Position numbers and translations under genes: made by a program
Shown here: piece by piece, positions 32,913 through 41,287 of the stretch
Position numbering within the stretch: position 1 is the stretch's first letter
Layout: each line of letters begins with the position of its first letter
The notes under the pieces: generated by a model
The model's database searches: none
The model's input: only the letters and a program-made list of their open reading frames with translations
Told to the model about the DNA's origin: nothing
DNA from: Campylobacter concisus
Lineage (GTDB): Bacteria > Campylobacterota > Campylobacteria > Campylobacterales > Campylobacteraceae
Direction of reading: 5' to 3'
NCBI RefSeq assembly: GCF_003048835.2
Contig: NZ_CP060705.1
Location: 558,001-622,000, forward strand
DNA length: 64,000 nucleotides

Positions 32913-33923
32913 TTGGATAGAATCGTTGAAATCGAAAAAGTAAGCTTTGAAAATGACTTTGAAGTCTCGCTAAGACCTAGCAAATTTGAAGACTACATCG
33001 GACAAGAAAAGATAAAACAAAATTTAGACGTCTTTATAAAAGCAGCCAAAAAGCGAAATGAGTGCCTAGATCACGTGCTATTTTACGGCCCTCCAGGACT
33101 TGGTAAAACCACCCTTGCTCACATCATCGCAAACGAAATGGGCGTAAGTATCAAAATGACCGCAGCGCCGATGATAGAAAAGAGTGGCGATCTCGCGGCG
33201 ATCCTTACAAATTTACAAGAGGGCGACGTGCTTTTTATCGACGAGATCCACCGCCTAAGCCCAGCTATCGAAGAGGTGCTTTATCCTGCGATGGAGGACT
33301 TTAGGCTAGACATCATCATAGGCTCAGGGCCTGCAGCTCAGACTATCAAGATAGACTTGCCAAAATTTACGCTTATCGGCGCGACTACTCGTGCTGGTAT
33401 GATCTCAGCGCCTCTTAGAGACCGCTTTGGGATGGACTTTAGGCTGCAGTTTTACACAAGCAGCGAGCTAAGCCGTATCGTGCAGATCGCCTCTGCTAAG
33501 CTTGGCAAAGAGTGCGACAAAAACGCCTCTTTGGAGATCGCCAAACGCTCACGTGCCACGCCTAGGATCGCCCTTAGACTGCTAAAGCGTATCCGCGACT
33601 TTGCCGAGGTAAATGACGAGCTAGTCATCAGCCACGAGCGCGCAAAAGAGGGACTTAATGCGCTTGGTGTAAATTCGCTTGGATTTGATGAGATGGATAT
33701 TAGGTATTTAGAAATTTTAATGCAAGCAAGGCGCCGTCCTATGGGGCTTAGCACGATCGCTGCGGCACTTAGCGAGGACGAAGGCACGGTTGAGGACGTG
33801 ATCGAGCCATATCTGCTTGCAAATGGCTTTATCGAGCGCACCGCAAAGGGCAGGATCGCTAGTGCGAAGTGTTTTGAGACCTTTAACGTCAAGATCGACA
33901 TCGAAAAAGGGCTTTTTGAGTAG
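32913..33923 (+). CDS. ruvB: Holliday junction DNA helicase subunit RuvB
   Basis: AAA+ motor that drives branch migration with RuvA. The 336-aa length is standard. Walker A is [12 protein letters not shown] near 51, Walker [16 protein letters not shown], sensor 1 [10 protein letters not shown], and the C-terminal winged helix (about 255-330) holds [20 protein letters not shown]. It starts at TTG with AAGGA upstream. ruvA and ruvC are not nearby, as in other Campylobacter. Confidence 0.97.
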   Translation: MDRIVEIEKVSFENDFEVSLRPSKFEDYIGQEKIKQNLDVFIKAAKKRNECLDHVLFYGPPGLGKTTLAHIIANEMGVSIKMTAAPMIEKSGDLAAILTNLQEGDVLFIDEIHRLSPAIEEVLYPAMEDFRLDIIIGSGPAAQTIKIDLPKFTLIGATTRAGMISAPLRDRFGMDFRLQFYTSSELSRIVQIASAKLGKECDKNASLEIAKRSRATPRIALRLLKRIRDFAEVNDELVISHERAKEGLNALGVNSLGFDEMDIRYLEILMQARRRPMGLSTIAAALSEDEGTVEDVIEPYLLANGFIERTAKGRIASAKCFETFNVKIDIEKGLFE

Positions 33924-33946
33924 CGAAATTTAAATTTGGAGCAAAA

Positions 33947-35026
33947 ATGAGCGAGCCACATCTTTGTCCTAAGTGCAAGCAAAGGACGATTTACTTTGAC
34001 GGGATTTGTTATGAGTGCAGGCAAAAAGAGAAGCTGGAGTTTTACGAGGGCTTAAGCGAAGATGAGATCAAAAAGAGGCAGAAAGATATCCTCGCTCGCA
34101 TTGACGAGCTATATAAATATGATGAAATTTACAGCGACCTCACATATATTTTTTATCTGCATGGCATTTGCGACGAGCAGATCATCGAAGAAGTGACAAA
34201 AAACAGCGGGTACTACCCACCTGAAATTTACAAAAAGGCTTCAATAAAGATCAGAGATGAGCTTATAAAGAGGCTTTCAAGCGAAGAAAATATAGTCAAG
34301 CTAAATCACATCCTATCAGCACTTGCATGGCAGGGCGATGAGGTAGTAAGGGAGCTATTTTTTAAGCTCTATAATGCGCCAAAGCCTTGGAAGGCAAAGC
34401 TTCACGTTGATATGGATGGATACGCGCAGGTTGCTGGCTGGAGCTTTGATAGCAGTGGTAAGAGAAGAAGCCTAGTTTTTGATAAGTGCTTTACCTGCCA
34501 GCCAAGCCAAAGCGCAGAAGCAAGCATTAAATTTAAAGCTGCAAATGATGAAAAATGTAAATTTTGTAACGGCGAGATGCTAGAACTCACTATCAAAAAA
34601 GAGAGCCTAAAGCGACTTGGGCTAGAGCTTAAAAATGACGCTGTGCTTAAATTTTGCCCGACATGCGTGGGCTTGGTGCAGTACTTTTGCCAAAATGACG
34701 GCAAAAGCGTTCAAACAGAAGTGGTAGGCGAGGGCGAGAGCGAAGACTATGTAAGAGAGGCTGTGGCGGTGCTTGATGGGCAAAAATTTGAGCTAGCCAG
34801 TGAGGTTTGCGCTCACTACTCATATATGATAGATAGTGAAATTTTGCTTGGCGGATATCCGCAGTGGCAGCAAGATAGCGAGTATCTAGCCTGCCCAAAA
34901 TGTGGTAAAACGATGAGATATCTAGCGCAAATTCCTTTTGGTGCTTTGATAGACGGTGAGGGCACTATTTATATGCAAATTTGTGATGAATGCGAGGTTG
35001 TCGGAGCAAATTTTCAGTGCACGTAA
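33947..35026 (+). CDS. Zinc-ribbon protein with DUF1963-like C-terminus
   Basis: Soluble protein of 359 aa whose function I do not recognise. It has several paired-cysteine motifs: CPKCKQRTIYFDGICYEC at 7-24, CFTC and CKFC near 180-205, CPTC near 235, CPKC near 310 and CDEC near 345, which suggest up to three zinc ribbons. The C-terminal part, with GGYPQWQQD, CPKCGKTMRYLAQIPFG and EGTIYMQICDEC, resembles the YwqG/DUF1963 family. The middle is helical and charged. It begins 23 bases after ruvB and may be cotranscribed with it. A near-perfect palindrome follows it. Confidence 0.75.
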   Translation: MSEPHLCPKCKQRTIYFDGICYECRQKEKLEFYEGLSEDEIKKRQKDILARIDELYKYDEIYSDLTYIFYLHGICDEQIIEEVTKNSGYYPPEIYKKASIKIRDELIKRLSSEENIVKLNHILSALAWQGDEVVRELFFKLYNAPKPWKAKLHVDMDGYAQVAGWSFDSSGKRRSLVFDKCFTCQPSQSAEASIKFKAANDEKCKFCNGEMLELTIKKESLKRLGLELKNDAVLKFCPTCVGLVQYFCQNDGKSVQTEVVGEGESEDYVREAVAVLDGQKFELASEVCAHYSYMIDSEILLGGYPQWQQDSEYLACPKCGKTMRYLAQIPFGALIDGEGTIYMQICDECEVVGANFQCT

Positions 35027-35035
35027 AAGGCTAAA

Positions 35036-35062
35036 TTGGGTAGCCAAATTTTGGCTACCCAA
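35036..35062. terminator. Palindromic bidirectional terminator candidate
   Basis: A 13-bp perfect stem TTGGGTAGCCAAA with its complement, separated by one base (35036-35062), sits between the convergent ends of the zinc-ribbon gene and the unknown gene at 35070. It is followed by A5 on the plus strand rather than T, so classical T-run termination is not clear in either direction. Confidence 0.65.
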
Positions 35063-35069
35063 AAATGGC

Positions 35070-35648
35070 TTAGTCTTCATCTTTAGGCACAATATCTATC
35101 GCCCAAGGAGCATCAAAAGGTAGATTATCTACGTCTATGTCAAAGTCTCCATAGTTTGTTGAGATCGTTGTTTTTACAGCACCATTGCTAGGAAAATCGT
35201 AAGAATGTATTTTAAATATCTTTTCTTCTCCTTTTGATAGTTTTACGCTAACAGCATCTTTGCCATATTTTTTGGCAAATGACTTTAAATCTTTGTATTT
35301 TTCTAAATTAAATTCTCCTTTATTTTTAGAAAGTTCTTCATGTATAAAGTATTCTCCATAGTAAGCCCCTCCTTCAAGTGTTACATTAAAGGCACGATTA
35401 TCTACAATAACTTGCCATATGGCTTGTAGTCTTGGCCGGTATCCTTCATTTTTAAACAACTCTTTTGGCGAAAATTTATTGATTACAAGATCGTCCACCT
35501 TGGATATTATCTTTACATATGCATCATCTAAATTTATAGGATAACTAATATTTTTTATTTCTAATAGTAGTTTTGCTTCAAAAGGTGCATTTTCAGATGC
35601 ACTTATGGATGATAAAAATATACAAATAAACAAAATAATTTTTTTCAT
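35070..35648 (-). CDS. Exported hypothetical protein, 192 aa (paralogue pair member 1)
   Basis: Small secreted protein of unknown function. Residues 1-17 form a signal peptide (MKKIILFICIFLSSISA). The mature part is predicted beta-rich, with motifs ISKVDDLVINKF near 48 and GEEKIFKIHSYDF..STNYGDFDIDV near the end, ending in acidic KDED. Both motifs have counterparts in the neighbouring protein at 35660 (SKVDFLRIDNFI and GETHRFSA..VTNFGNFTYNIE), so the two are probably distant paralogues. DNA here seems more AT-rich than its surroundings, a sign of possible acquisition. Third gene of a cassette with a G10 tract upstream. Confidence 0.75.
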   Translation of the reverse strand: MKKIILFICIFLSSISASENAPFEAKLLLEIKNISYPINLDDAYVKIISKVDDLVINKFSPKELFKNEGYRPRLQAIWQVIVDNRAFNVTLEGGAYYGEYFIHEELSKNKGEFNLEKYKDLKSFAKKYGKDAVSVKLSKGEEKIFKIHSYDFPSNGAVKTTISTNYGDFDIDVDNLPFDAPWAIDIVPKDED

Positions 35649-35659
35649 ACTACATCCTT

Positions 35660-36076
35660 TTATTCTATATTATATGTAAAGTTGCCAAAATTTGTCACTA
35701 CTACTATCTCTATAGCATTGCAATCAGCAGAAAATCTATGGGTTTCTCCAAAGCCAAGAATTACACTTGCTGTAAAATGGCCAAATATATCAAATGTAAA
35801 TTTGTTTAATCTATCGGATTTTTTATTGATTATTAATCCATTATTGTTACTATATACATAAAATTCTACAGGTTTTTCGCCTATATAGTTTGTTGCAAAC
35901 CAAGTGGTTTCGCATCTTCCTCTATTTACTATAAAGTTATCTATTCTTAAAAAATCTACTTTGGAGGTAATAGTAAAAGAAGATTTGCTTCCATTTAGCC
36001 TTAGTATAAATGCATCTTCTCCAAAAGCTGATATGCAAAAACCAAAAAGGATACAAAGAGTGATAAAAAATTTCAT
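35660..36076 (-). CDS. Exported hypothetical protein, 138 aa (paralogue pair member 2)
   Basis: Secreted protein with signal peptide MKFFITLCILFGFCISAFGE (cleavage near 19). The mature 119 residues are beta-rich with two Cys (GRCETTW and SADCNAIE) that could form a disulfide. The pattern SKVDxLxIxxF...GExxxF...TNxGxF links it to the protein encoded next (35070-35648). It overlaps the upstream gene by 4 bp (ATGA) and is 11 bases from the downstream one, so the three form one operon. No function recognised; an immunity, toxin or surface role is possible but unproven. Confidence 0.72.
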   Translation of the reverse strand: MKFFITLCILFGFCISAFGEDAFILRLNGSKSSFTITSKVDFLRIDNFIVNRGRCETTWFATNYIGEKPVEFYVYSNNNGLIINKKSDRLNKFTFDIFGHFTASVILGFGETHRFSADCNAIEIVVVTNFGNFTYNIE

Positions 36077-36369
36077 TTTTTCTCTCCTTGTATAATAAGA
36101 GTTTTTATGGCTTTAACTATTTTTTTGTCATTTTCTTTTCCGCCGCCCAAAAGAGTAGCTAAAAAAGTTATATCAAGGTCTTGTGAGAGTATAAAGTACC
36201 TAGGCTCTCCATTTTTACCTATTGGATAGCCACTTTCACTTGATGCAGTAGCAGTCCATCTCATACCAATGCGCATGTCACCACAATCCTCACTTAGTCC
36301 AAAGACAATCTCAAATCCACCGTTGTTGTAAAGCATCTCATAGCCACTTTTAAACGGATAAATACTCAT
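36073..36369 (-). CDS. Hypothetical protein, 98 aa, first gene of G10 cassette
   Basis: Small protein without a signal peptide, beginning MSIYPFKSGYEMLYNNGG. It contains VFGLSEDCGDMRIGMRWTAT and a GKNGEPRYFILSQDLDITFL segment, then a GGGKENDKKIVKAIKTLI tail. I recognise no family. The ATG has AAGGAG six bases upstream. The G10 tract (36404-36413 on the plus strand as C10) lies 34 bases before the ATG. A TAA stop in frame 12 bases upstream shows that the tract is not coding for this protein. Translation is coupled with the next gene by a 4-bp overlap. Confidence 0.72.
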   Translation of the reverse strand: MSIYPFKSGYEMLYNNGGFEIVFGLSEDCGDMRIGMRWTATASSESGYPIGKNGEPRYFILSQDLDITFLATLLGGGKENDKKIVKAIKTLIIQGEKK

Positions 36370-36403
36370 TTTTTCTCCTTAAAAAAATATAAGTGTTATT
36401 CTG

Positions 36404-36413
36404 CCCCCCCCCC
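36404..36413 (-). repeat. Poly-G tract (G10 on minus strand), candidate phase-variation site
   Basis: Ten consecutive C on the plus strand, i.e. G10 in the sense direction of the cassette 36369-35070, 34 bases ahead of the first ATG. Poly-G runs of 8-12 are the main phase-variable element in Campylobacter. Here it lies in the promoter or 5' leader: a -10-like TATAAA upstream (about 36436-36441) or an AT-rich TTATATT downstream (about 36385-36391) leave its exact place open. No other G/C homopolymer of this length was noticed in the window. Confidence 0.85.
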
Positions 36414-36547
36414 AGCTTAGAGATTACTTAAAATTTTATAAAAGATATACAAAAATTAAATGAATGTTTATAAAATATTTAAAACTAAAATGTAACTCAT
36501 GCTCTATATAGACAATAACTTATCTAAGCATGTAAAATAAAATCTGC

Positions 36548-36553
36548 TATAAT
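36548..36553 (+). promoter_or_regulatory. Probable -10 box of the AI-2E-family gene
   Basis: TATAAT 22 bases before the ATG at 36576, with a short leader holding AAGGGAGCG as ribosome site. No clear -35. Divergent from the poly-G cassette. Confidence 0.55.
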
Positions 36554-36575
36554 TACCCCATTTTAAGGGAGCGAG

Positions 36576-37616
36576 ATGAATAATAGGCTGTTTTTTGGAA
36601 TTTTTGCGTTTTGTGCTTTGGCTTTGGTGGTCTATCTTTTTAAACCATTTTTACTTGACATTTTTATCGCAGCACTGCTCGCGGTGGCTGTTGCAAACGT
36701 GCAGATCGCATTTTTAACGCTTACTAAAAACCGCAAAACGCTCTCGTCAGGTCTTACGACATTTGCGCTTCTTTGTTTATTTATCGCGCCGCTACTTTAT
36801 GCCGTCGTAGAGATCGCGAAATACGCAGCTGGCTTTGACATAAACAACGTCACAAAGACCATTGAATTTATCAAAAACTACGACTTTAGCCTGCCAGAGT
36901 CGATAAATTTCTTAGAGCCGAGGATAAAGGAATTTATAAGTGGCCTTGATCTTAAGCTGCTCTTTTCGCAAGTAGCGGCAAATCTCGCGAGCCTTGGCAA
37001 GCTAAGCCTTAAATTTGGCGTCGATATGATCATCATCCTGGTCTTTTTCTTCTTTTGCAACCTTTATGGCAACGAGCTTATCAACTATTTAAAAGAGTCT
37101 TTGCCGCTTAAAAAAGACGACACTGAGTTTTTGCTAAGCGAGGTTGGCAACGTGATGAGCGTCGTTTTTTACTCAACCATTGCAAATATGATCATTCAGG
37201 GCTTTTTGTTTGCCATTATCACCAGTTTTTACGGCTACGACGGTGTGCTAACTGGCATCTTTTTTAGCTTCGCCTCACTCATCCCAGTCGTTGGCGGTCT
37301 GCTAGCTTGGGCGCCTATTAGTATTTATGAGTTTGCAAATGGTAATACAGCAGCCGCTATCACGATCGCGCTTTATACCATTATCGTGATCTCGTTTGCC
37401 GCAGATACCTTGCTAAAGCCGCTTGTCATTAAATTTATAAACTCAAAACTAGTCAAGATACCAACAAAGATAAACGAGTTACTCATCTTTTTTGCGATGA
37501 TCGCTGGTATCACGACGTTTGGCTTCTGGGGCGTGATCCTCGGACCTGCGATCGTGACATTTTTTATCTCAACGATCAAGCTTTACACGCTTTTGCGAGA
37601 GAGAAATTTCGTATAA
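36576..37616 (+). CDS. AI-2E family transporter (PerM-like membrane protein)
   Basis: Inner-membrane protein of 346 aa with about seven or eight hydrophobic segments: a two-helix N-terminus (about 5-45), a helix near 58-80, a soluble loop at about 90-150 and a C-terminal bundle. The family signature is in FSFASLIPVVGGLLAWAPIS and GFWGVILGPAIVTFF. Members were linked to autoinducer-2 export or to Na+/H+ exchange; the real substrate here is unknown. It is followed at 14 bases by the HIT-family gene and probably heads a three-gene operon ending at the terminator at 38896. Confidence 0.88.
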   Translation: MNNRLFFGIFAFCALALVVYLFKPFLLDIFIAALLAVAVANVQIAFLTLTKNRKTLSSGLTTFALLCLFIAPLLYAVVEIAKYAAGFDINNVTKTIEFIKNYDFSLPESINFLEPRIKEFISGLDLKLLFSQVAANLASLGKLSLKFGVDMIIILVFFFFCNLYGNELINYLKESLPLKKDDTEFLLSEVGNVMSVVFYSTIANMIIQGFLFAIITSFYGYDGVLTGIFFSFASLIPVVGGLLAWAPISIYEFANGNTAAAITIALYTIIVISFAADTLLKPLVIKFINSKLVKIPTKINELLIFFAMIAGITTFGFWGVILGPAIVTFFISTIKLYTLLRERNFV

Positions 37617-37630
37617 AATAGGGGCAAAAT

Positions 37631-38002
37631 ATGATATATGAAGACAAATTTATAAGAGTTGAGCGCGAAGAGAACGAGCTTCCGTGGGTGAAAATTTTTA
37701 CAGCTAAGCCCTACCGCGAGCTAAGTGACTGCGACGAGGCTAGTAGAGCTAGGCTTTTTGAAGCGATGCTAGTGGCTGAAAAGGCTATGCTTGAGTTTTA
37801 TAAACCAACTAAGATAAACATCGCAAGCTTTGGAAACTACGTACCACACGTGCATATTCACGTTATTGCGAGATTTGAAAAGGATGCATTTTTCCCAGAT
37901 AGCGTTTGGGCTAGCCCCAAAAGAAAAAGCGAGCTTGAGCTGCCTAAATTTGATGAATTTGCTAAATTTTTAGAAAAAAAACTAAGGCTTAGTTTTGAGT
38001 AA
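37631..38002 (+). CDS. HIT-family nucleotide hydrolase/transferase
   Basis: Small cytosolic protein, 123 aa, of the histidine-triad superfamily. The triad is PHVHIHVIAR (H-x-H-x-H), preceded by FGNYV in place of the usual NxG; a following DSVWASPKR loop is as in FHIT/HINT relatives that hydrolyse dinucleoside polyphosphates or nucleoside phosphoramidates. Substrate not determined. It overlaps the next gene by 8 bp. Confidence 0.9.
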   Translation: MIYEDKFIRVEREENELPWVKIFTAKPYRELSDCDEASRARLFEAMLVAEKAMLEFYKPTKINIASFGNYVPHVHIHVIARFEKDAFFPDSVWASPKRKSELELPKFDEFAKFLEKKLRLSFE

Positions 38003-38882
38003 ATACAAAAAATATTTTAATATCTATATCGTTTTAGTCGTTTTTGCGGTGCTTGGTAGCCTTTTTTACTTTCTTTATAGCTCATACATGGCTGAAAAAA
38101 AGCAAAACAATATGCGTGTCTTTTTTGACTACCATGTAAAGCAGCTAAACAAAAGCATCGATGATGAGAAATTTTCATCAATGGCGATCTCGATCCTGCT
38201 TGCTCAAAATGAGTCTATACAGATGTGCTTGCTAGGTCAAAACCGCGACGAATGCGTAAAAAATATTGAAAATTTGACCAAAACCCTTGGCGCAGCGTCC
38301 ATGTATAACAACATCAAGCTTCATCTTTACGACAAGGATCTAAAAAGCTACGTAAGAAGCTGGGATCTAAACAGATATGGCGATATGATCGCTAGCGGTA
38401 GGTTTTTAGTCCAAGAGTCAAGGCGTCAAGATAGGCCTATGGTTGGCATCGAGGCGTGGTATGCTGGAGTGCATATAAGGGCTGTTTCAAATGTGATGCA
38501 TGAGGGTAAAAACATCGGTAGCATCGAGGTTTTACTAAACTACGACTCACTTGGAAATTTCTATAAAACGCAAGGCATAGACCTCTTTGTGCTCCTATCA
38601 AAAGATAAGATGCCAGCACATAAAAGCGCGCCAAGTGATCAAATTTTAAGTGATTATTACATCGAAAATTTAAGCAGTGCAAATTTAAATATAGTTGGAA
38701 TTTTGCGTGATATCGACCTTAAAAAGTATGAATTTTACGTATATAAGACGCACTATTTTTGCGTTGTGCCACTACTTGATGCTAGCAACACGCAGATAGG
38801 CTACTACGTTCTTCACGTAAATACCGACGAAAAAGAGCGAAACATCTCGCAAAATTATCTTGAATCAGAAGAGCTTTTTTAA
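37995..38882 (+). CDS. Orphan Cache-like periplasmic sensor protein
   Basis: Membrane-anchored protein of 295 aa. One N-terminal helix (about 8-30) is followed by a periplasmic domain to the C-terminus. The domain resembles the double-Cache sensor modules of chemoreceptors, e.g. LKSYVRSWDLNRYGD and RRQDRPMVGIEAWYAGVHI followed by KNIGSIEVLLNYDSL, but there is no second transmembrane helix, HAMP, MCP, kinase or GGDEF part. It may sense a ligand and act through a partner. The start is TTG with AAGG eight bases upstream, overlapping the HIT gene. A strong terminator follows 13 bases later, so nothing is lost by truncation at the 3' side. Confidence 0.75.
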   Translation: MSKYKKYFNIYIVLVVFAVLGSLFYFLYSSYMAEKKQNNMRVFFDYHVKQLNKSIDDEKFSSMAISILLAQNESIQMCLLGQNRDECVKNIENLTKTLGAASMYNNIKLHLYDKDLKSYVRSWDLNRYGDMIASGRFLVQESRRQDRPMVGIEAWYAGVHIRAVSNVMHEGKNIGSIEVLLNYDSLGNFYKTQGIDLFVLLSKDKMPAHKSAPSDQILSDYYIENLSSANLNIVGILRDIDLKKYEFYVYKTHYFCVVPLLDASNTQIGYYVLHVNTDEKERNISQNYLESEELF

Positions 38883-38895
38883 AATAAAAAAGTAT

Positions 38896-38927
38896 GCTCT
38901 AGCGCTTTAGTGTTGCTAGAGCTTTTT
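38896..38927 (+). terminator. Rho-independent terminator
   Basis: Perfect 8-bp stem GCTCTAGC / GCTAGAGC (38896-38903 and 38915-38922) followed by five T. It ends the transporter-HIT-sensor operon. Confidence 0.92.
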
Positions 38928-38970
38928 ACAGAGTTTTTATGTGGCTACTTTATAAGCTTGGACTATAAAT

Positions 38971-39786
38971 TTAGCCCTTATACGAAAACTCTTCGCTTGG
39001 GAAAATTTTGCTTTTTACTTCGTTAGTGTAGCTTTGCACGCCTTTTCGCACAAGGGTGGCTCCGTCAAGATAGCGCTTAACAAATTTAGGCTTAAAGTCC
39101 TCGAAAAATCCCAGCATATCAGACCAGACAAGCACCTGACCATCGACATCTGCTCCAGAGCCTATACCGATAACTGGCACACGAACCTGTCTTGTTATCT
39201 CGCTTGCTACGTTGCTAAGCGTGCCCTCAAGAAGTATGCTAAACGCGCCAGCTTGTTCAAACGCCAAAGCCTCCTCAACCAGCCTTTTTGCCTCAAGCTC
39301 GCTTCTACCTTTTATCTTGTATCCGCCTTCAAATTTAAAAAACTGCGGCTTTAGTCCGATGTGGGCCGTCACGTTTATGCCCTCTTCACAGAGGCGTTTT
39401 ACTAAATTTACCTGATGCATGCCAACTTCAAGCTTCACCGCATCGGCATTTGTCTGCTTAAAAAATTTCATCGCATTTTTGATCGCTTGTTTTTCGTTTG
39501 TGTAGCTGCCAAATGGCATATCGGCTAGGATAAAACTCTTTTTAGCCCCGGCACAAACGGCCTTTGTGTGATAAAGCATGGTGCTCATATCAGCACTTAG
39601 CGTGCTCTCTTGCATGTTAAAGCTCATGTTTAAGCTATCGCCAACAAGGATAACATCAGCATAATCATCAAAAATCTTCGCAAATAGCGCATCATAGGCG
39701 GTTATCATCACGATAGGCTCGATGCCTTTTTTATTTTTTATATCATTTATAGTTAGTTTTTTCTTTGCGATTGTTTCATCTTTCAT
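38971..39786 (-). CDS. panB: 3-methyl-2-oxobutanoate hydroxymethyltransferase
   Basis: First committed step of pantothenate (CoA) synthesis: adds a hydroxymethyl group from methylene-THF to ketoisovalerate. The TIM barrel shows the PanB motifs MITAYDALFAKIFDDY, ILVGDSLNMSF (metal-binding Asp), ADMPFGSY, a VKLEVGM segment and IGIGSGADVDGQVLVWSDML. The start is set at 39786 (MKDETIAKKKLT), giving 271 aa, the normal family length; the frame continues to 39867 but those residues have no family match and overlap the divergent gene. The ribosome site is weak. panC and panD are not nearby. Confidence 0.93.
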   Translation of the reverse strand: MKDETIAKKKLTINDIKNKKGIEPIVMITAYDALFAKIFDDYADVILVGDSLNMSFNMQESTLSADMSTMLYHTKAVCAGAKKSFILADMPFGSYTNEKQAIKNAMKFFKQTNADAVKLEVGMHQVNLVKRLCEEGINVTAHIGLKPQFFKFEGGYKIKGRSELEAKRLVEEALAFEQAGAFSILLEGTLSNVASEITRQVRVPVIGIGSGADVDGQVLVWSDMLGFFEDFKPKFVKRYLDGATLVRKGVQSYTNEVKSKIFPSEEFSYKG

Positions 39787-39871
39787 GGCTAAGTCCGGTA
39801 AAATTTGTGATAATGCTAACAATTTTATCAAATTTTTGCTACAATTACGCCAATTTCTTAAGGACATGAAA

Positions 39872-40276
39872 ATGGGTATATTAAAAAGGCTTGAAGTCGA
39901 TTATTCTTACGATATAGTTGAGGAGTTTCTCTCCCACTACACTTTGATGTGCGATTTACTAGAGCCTTTGATAATAAATTTAGGAAGAGCTGATAAGTAT
40001 AAGGAGAGCATTTTAGAGCTTTCTAGGATCTTTCACAATATCAAATCAGCAGCAGGTTTTATGCATCTTGACCCGATCTTGAAACTAACGACTTTGGCTG
40101 AAGAGGTCACTCAAGAGGCTAGAAGCTTAAAAGGTCCAGCAAATGATAAATTTATAGATTGGTTGCTGCTTATCAGCGATCAGTTTCATAAATACAAAGG
40201 CGACGTCGAGAAAGACCTAGAGTATTTTAGCGTCCTTGAGCCTAAGATCATTGACGTACCTGCAAAGCTTGACTAA
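39872..40276 (+). CDS. HPt (histidine phosphotransfer) domain protein
   Basis: Small soluble four-helix protein, 134 aa. The HPt motif is FHNIKSAAGFMHLDPI with His55 as expected phosphoacceptor, followed by a second helix LTTLAEEVTQEARSL. Chosen start is the ATG at 39872: AAGGA is seven bases before it, whereas the ATG at 39866 is too close to that site. The downstream neighbour is ssrA. A partner kinase or regulator is not evident nearby; it could serve a phosphorelay or chemotaxis-related system. Specific role unknown. Confidence 0.85.
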   Translation: MGILKRLEVDYSYDIVEEFLSHYTLMCDLLEPLIINLGRADKYKESILELSRIFHNIKSAAGFMHLDPILKLTTLAEEVTQEARSLKGPANDKFIDWLLLISDQFHKYKGDVEKDLEYFSVLEPKIIDVPAKLD

Positions 40277-40306
40277 ACAATCCAACTAAACCATTTCATT
40301 TTTTAT

Positions 40307-40665
40307 GGGAGCGACTTGGCTTCGACAGGAGCAGAGTGTGTACGGTGGCACGTCGCTTTGAGCAAAGCGTAAAAAGCTCAAATTAAATTTAAACGCAAAC
40401 AACGTTAATTTCGCTCCTGCTTACGCTAAAGCTGCGTAAGTTCAGTTGAGCCTCGCTTTGTCTCATTCTAGCTAGGATGTAAGCGAGTAATTTAGCTAGA
40501 GTAGGCCAGCAAAGTGACTGCTTGCTAGCTGAAATTTTAGTCTTAGTCTAAATTTTGGTTTTGGAAAGTGAGCCTTTTTAGATGAAATTTTCACTTTTGC
40601 TAAGCGTGTAGAGGCTGTACGGATTTTGCTTTTGGACAGGGGTTCGATCCCCCTCGCTTCCACCA
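40307..40665 (+). ncRNA. ssrA: Transfer-messenger RNA (tmRNA)
   Basis: Rescues stalled ribosomes by trans-translation. The acceptor stem pairs GGGAGCG at 40307-40313 with CGCTTCC at 40655-40661, followed by A and an encoded CCA (40663-40665). The T-arm is GACAGGGGTTCGATCCCC-like. The resume frame at 40395-40439 encodes the tag ANNVNFAPAYAKAA then TAA, one residue different from the C. jejuni tag as I recall it. Length about 359 nt is normal. SmpB is not in this window. The 3' end of ssrA is a common integration site; the next gene is a variable repeat gene, but no attachment repeat was found. Confidence 0.97.
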
Positions 40666-40753
40666 CCTTACTTTAAAATTCTCTTAATTTTTACTCACTT
40701 TTAAAATAATATAAACTAAAATAACACAACTCATATAAACAAAGGAGAGGGAT

Positions 40754-41287
40754 ATGTTTTGGGAATTTGATTGTGTTTGTGAATTTAACGAAGGCTTTGC
40801 TGCTGTTCAAAAAGATGGCAAATGGGGATATATAAACACCAAAGGTGAGCAGATCGTAGAGTGTAAATTTGATGACGCTTATTATTTTAACGAAGGTTTT
40901 GCTAGAGTTAAAAAAGACGGCAAATGGGGATATATAAACACCAAAGGCGAACAGATCATAGAGTGTAAATTTGATGATGCTTATTGTTTTAGTGAAGGTT
41001 TTGCTTGGGTTGAAAAAGATGGCAAATGGGGTTATATAAACACCAAAGGCGAACAGATCATAGAGTGTAAATTTGATTTTGCTTGGAGTTTTAACGAAGG
41101 TCTTGCTGCTGTTCAAAAAGATGGCAAGTGCGGATATATAAATACCAAAGGTGAGCAGATCGTAGAGTGTAAATTTGATGACGCTTATGATTTTAACGAA
41201 GGTTTTGCTAGAGTTAAAAAAGATGGTAAATGGGGTTATATAAACACCAAAGGATGTTCTGTTATTTTTGACGAAAGCAAAAAATGA
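40754..41287 (+). CDS. WG-repeat protein with 102-bp tandem repeats
   Basis: Cytosolic-looking repeat protein of 177 aa, without signal peptide. It is built of nearly identical 34-residue units, each with KDGKWGYINTKGEQIVECKF followed by a variable D(D/F)A(Y/W)xFNEG segment; about four and two-thirds units are seen. One unit has KCGYIN in place of KWGYIN. The DNA units are 102 bp, so copy number may change by slippage or recombination. The ATG has a strong AAGGAG site. The reading frame stops at 41285-41287 just past an A6 run, and the shifted frame continues as a plausible C-terminal part (next entry). WG/KWG repeats have unclear roles; some are in effectors or surface proteins. Confidence 0.85.
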   Translation: MFWEFDCVCEFNEGFAAVQKDGKWGYINTKGEQIVECKFDDAYYFNEGFARVKKDGKWGYINTKGEQIIECKFDDAYCFSEGFAWVEKDGKWGYINTKGEQIIECKFDFAWSFNEGLAAVQKDGKCGYINTKGEQIVECKFDDAYDFNEGFARVKKDGKWGYINTKGCSVIFDESKK

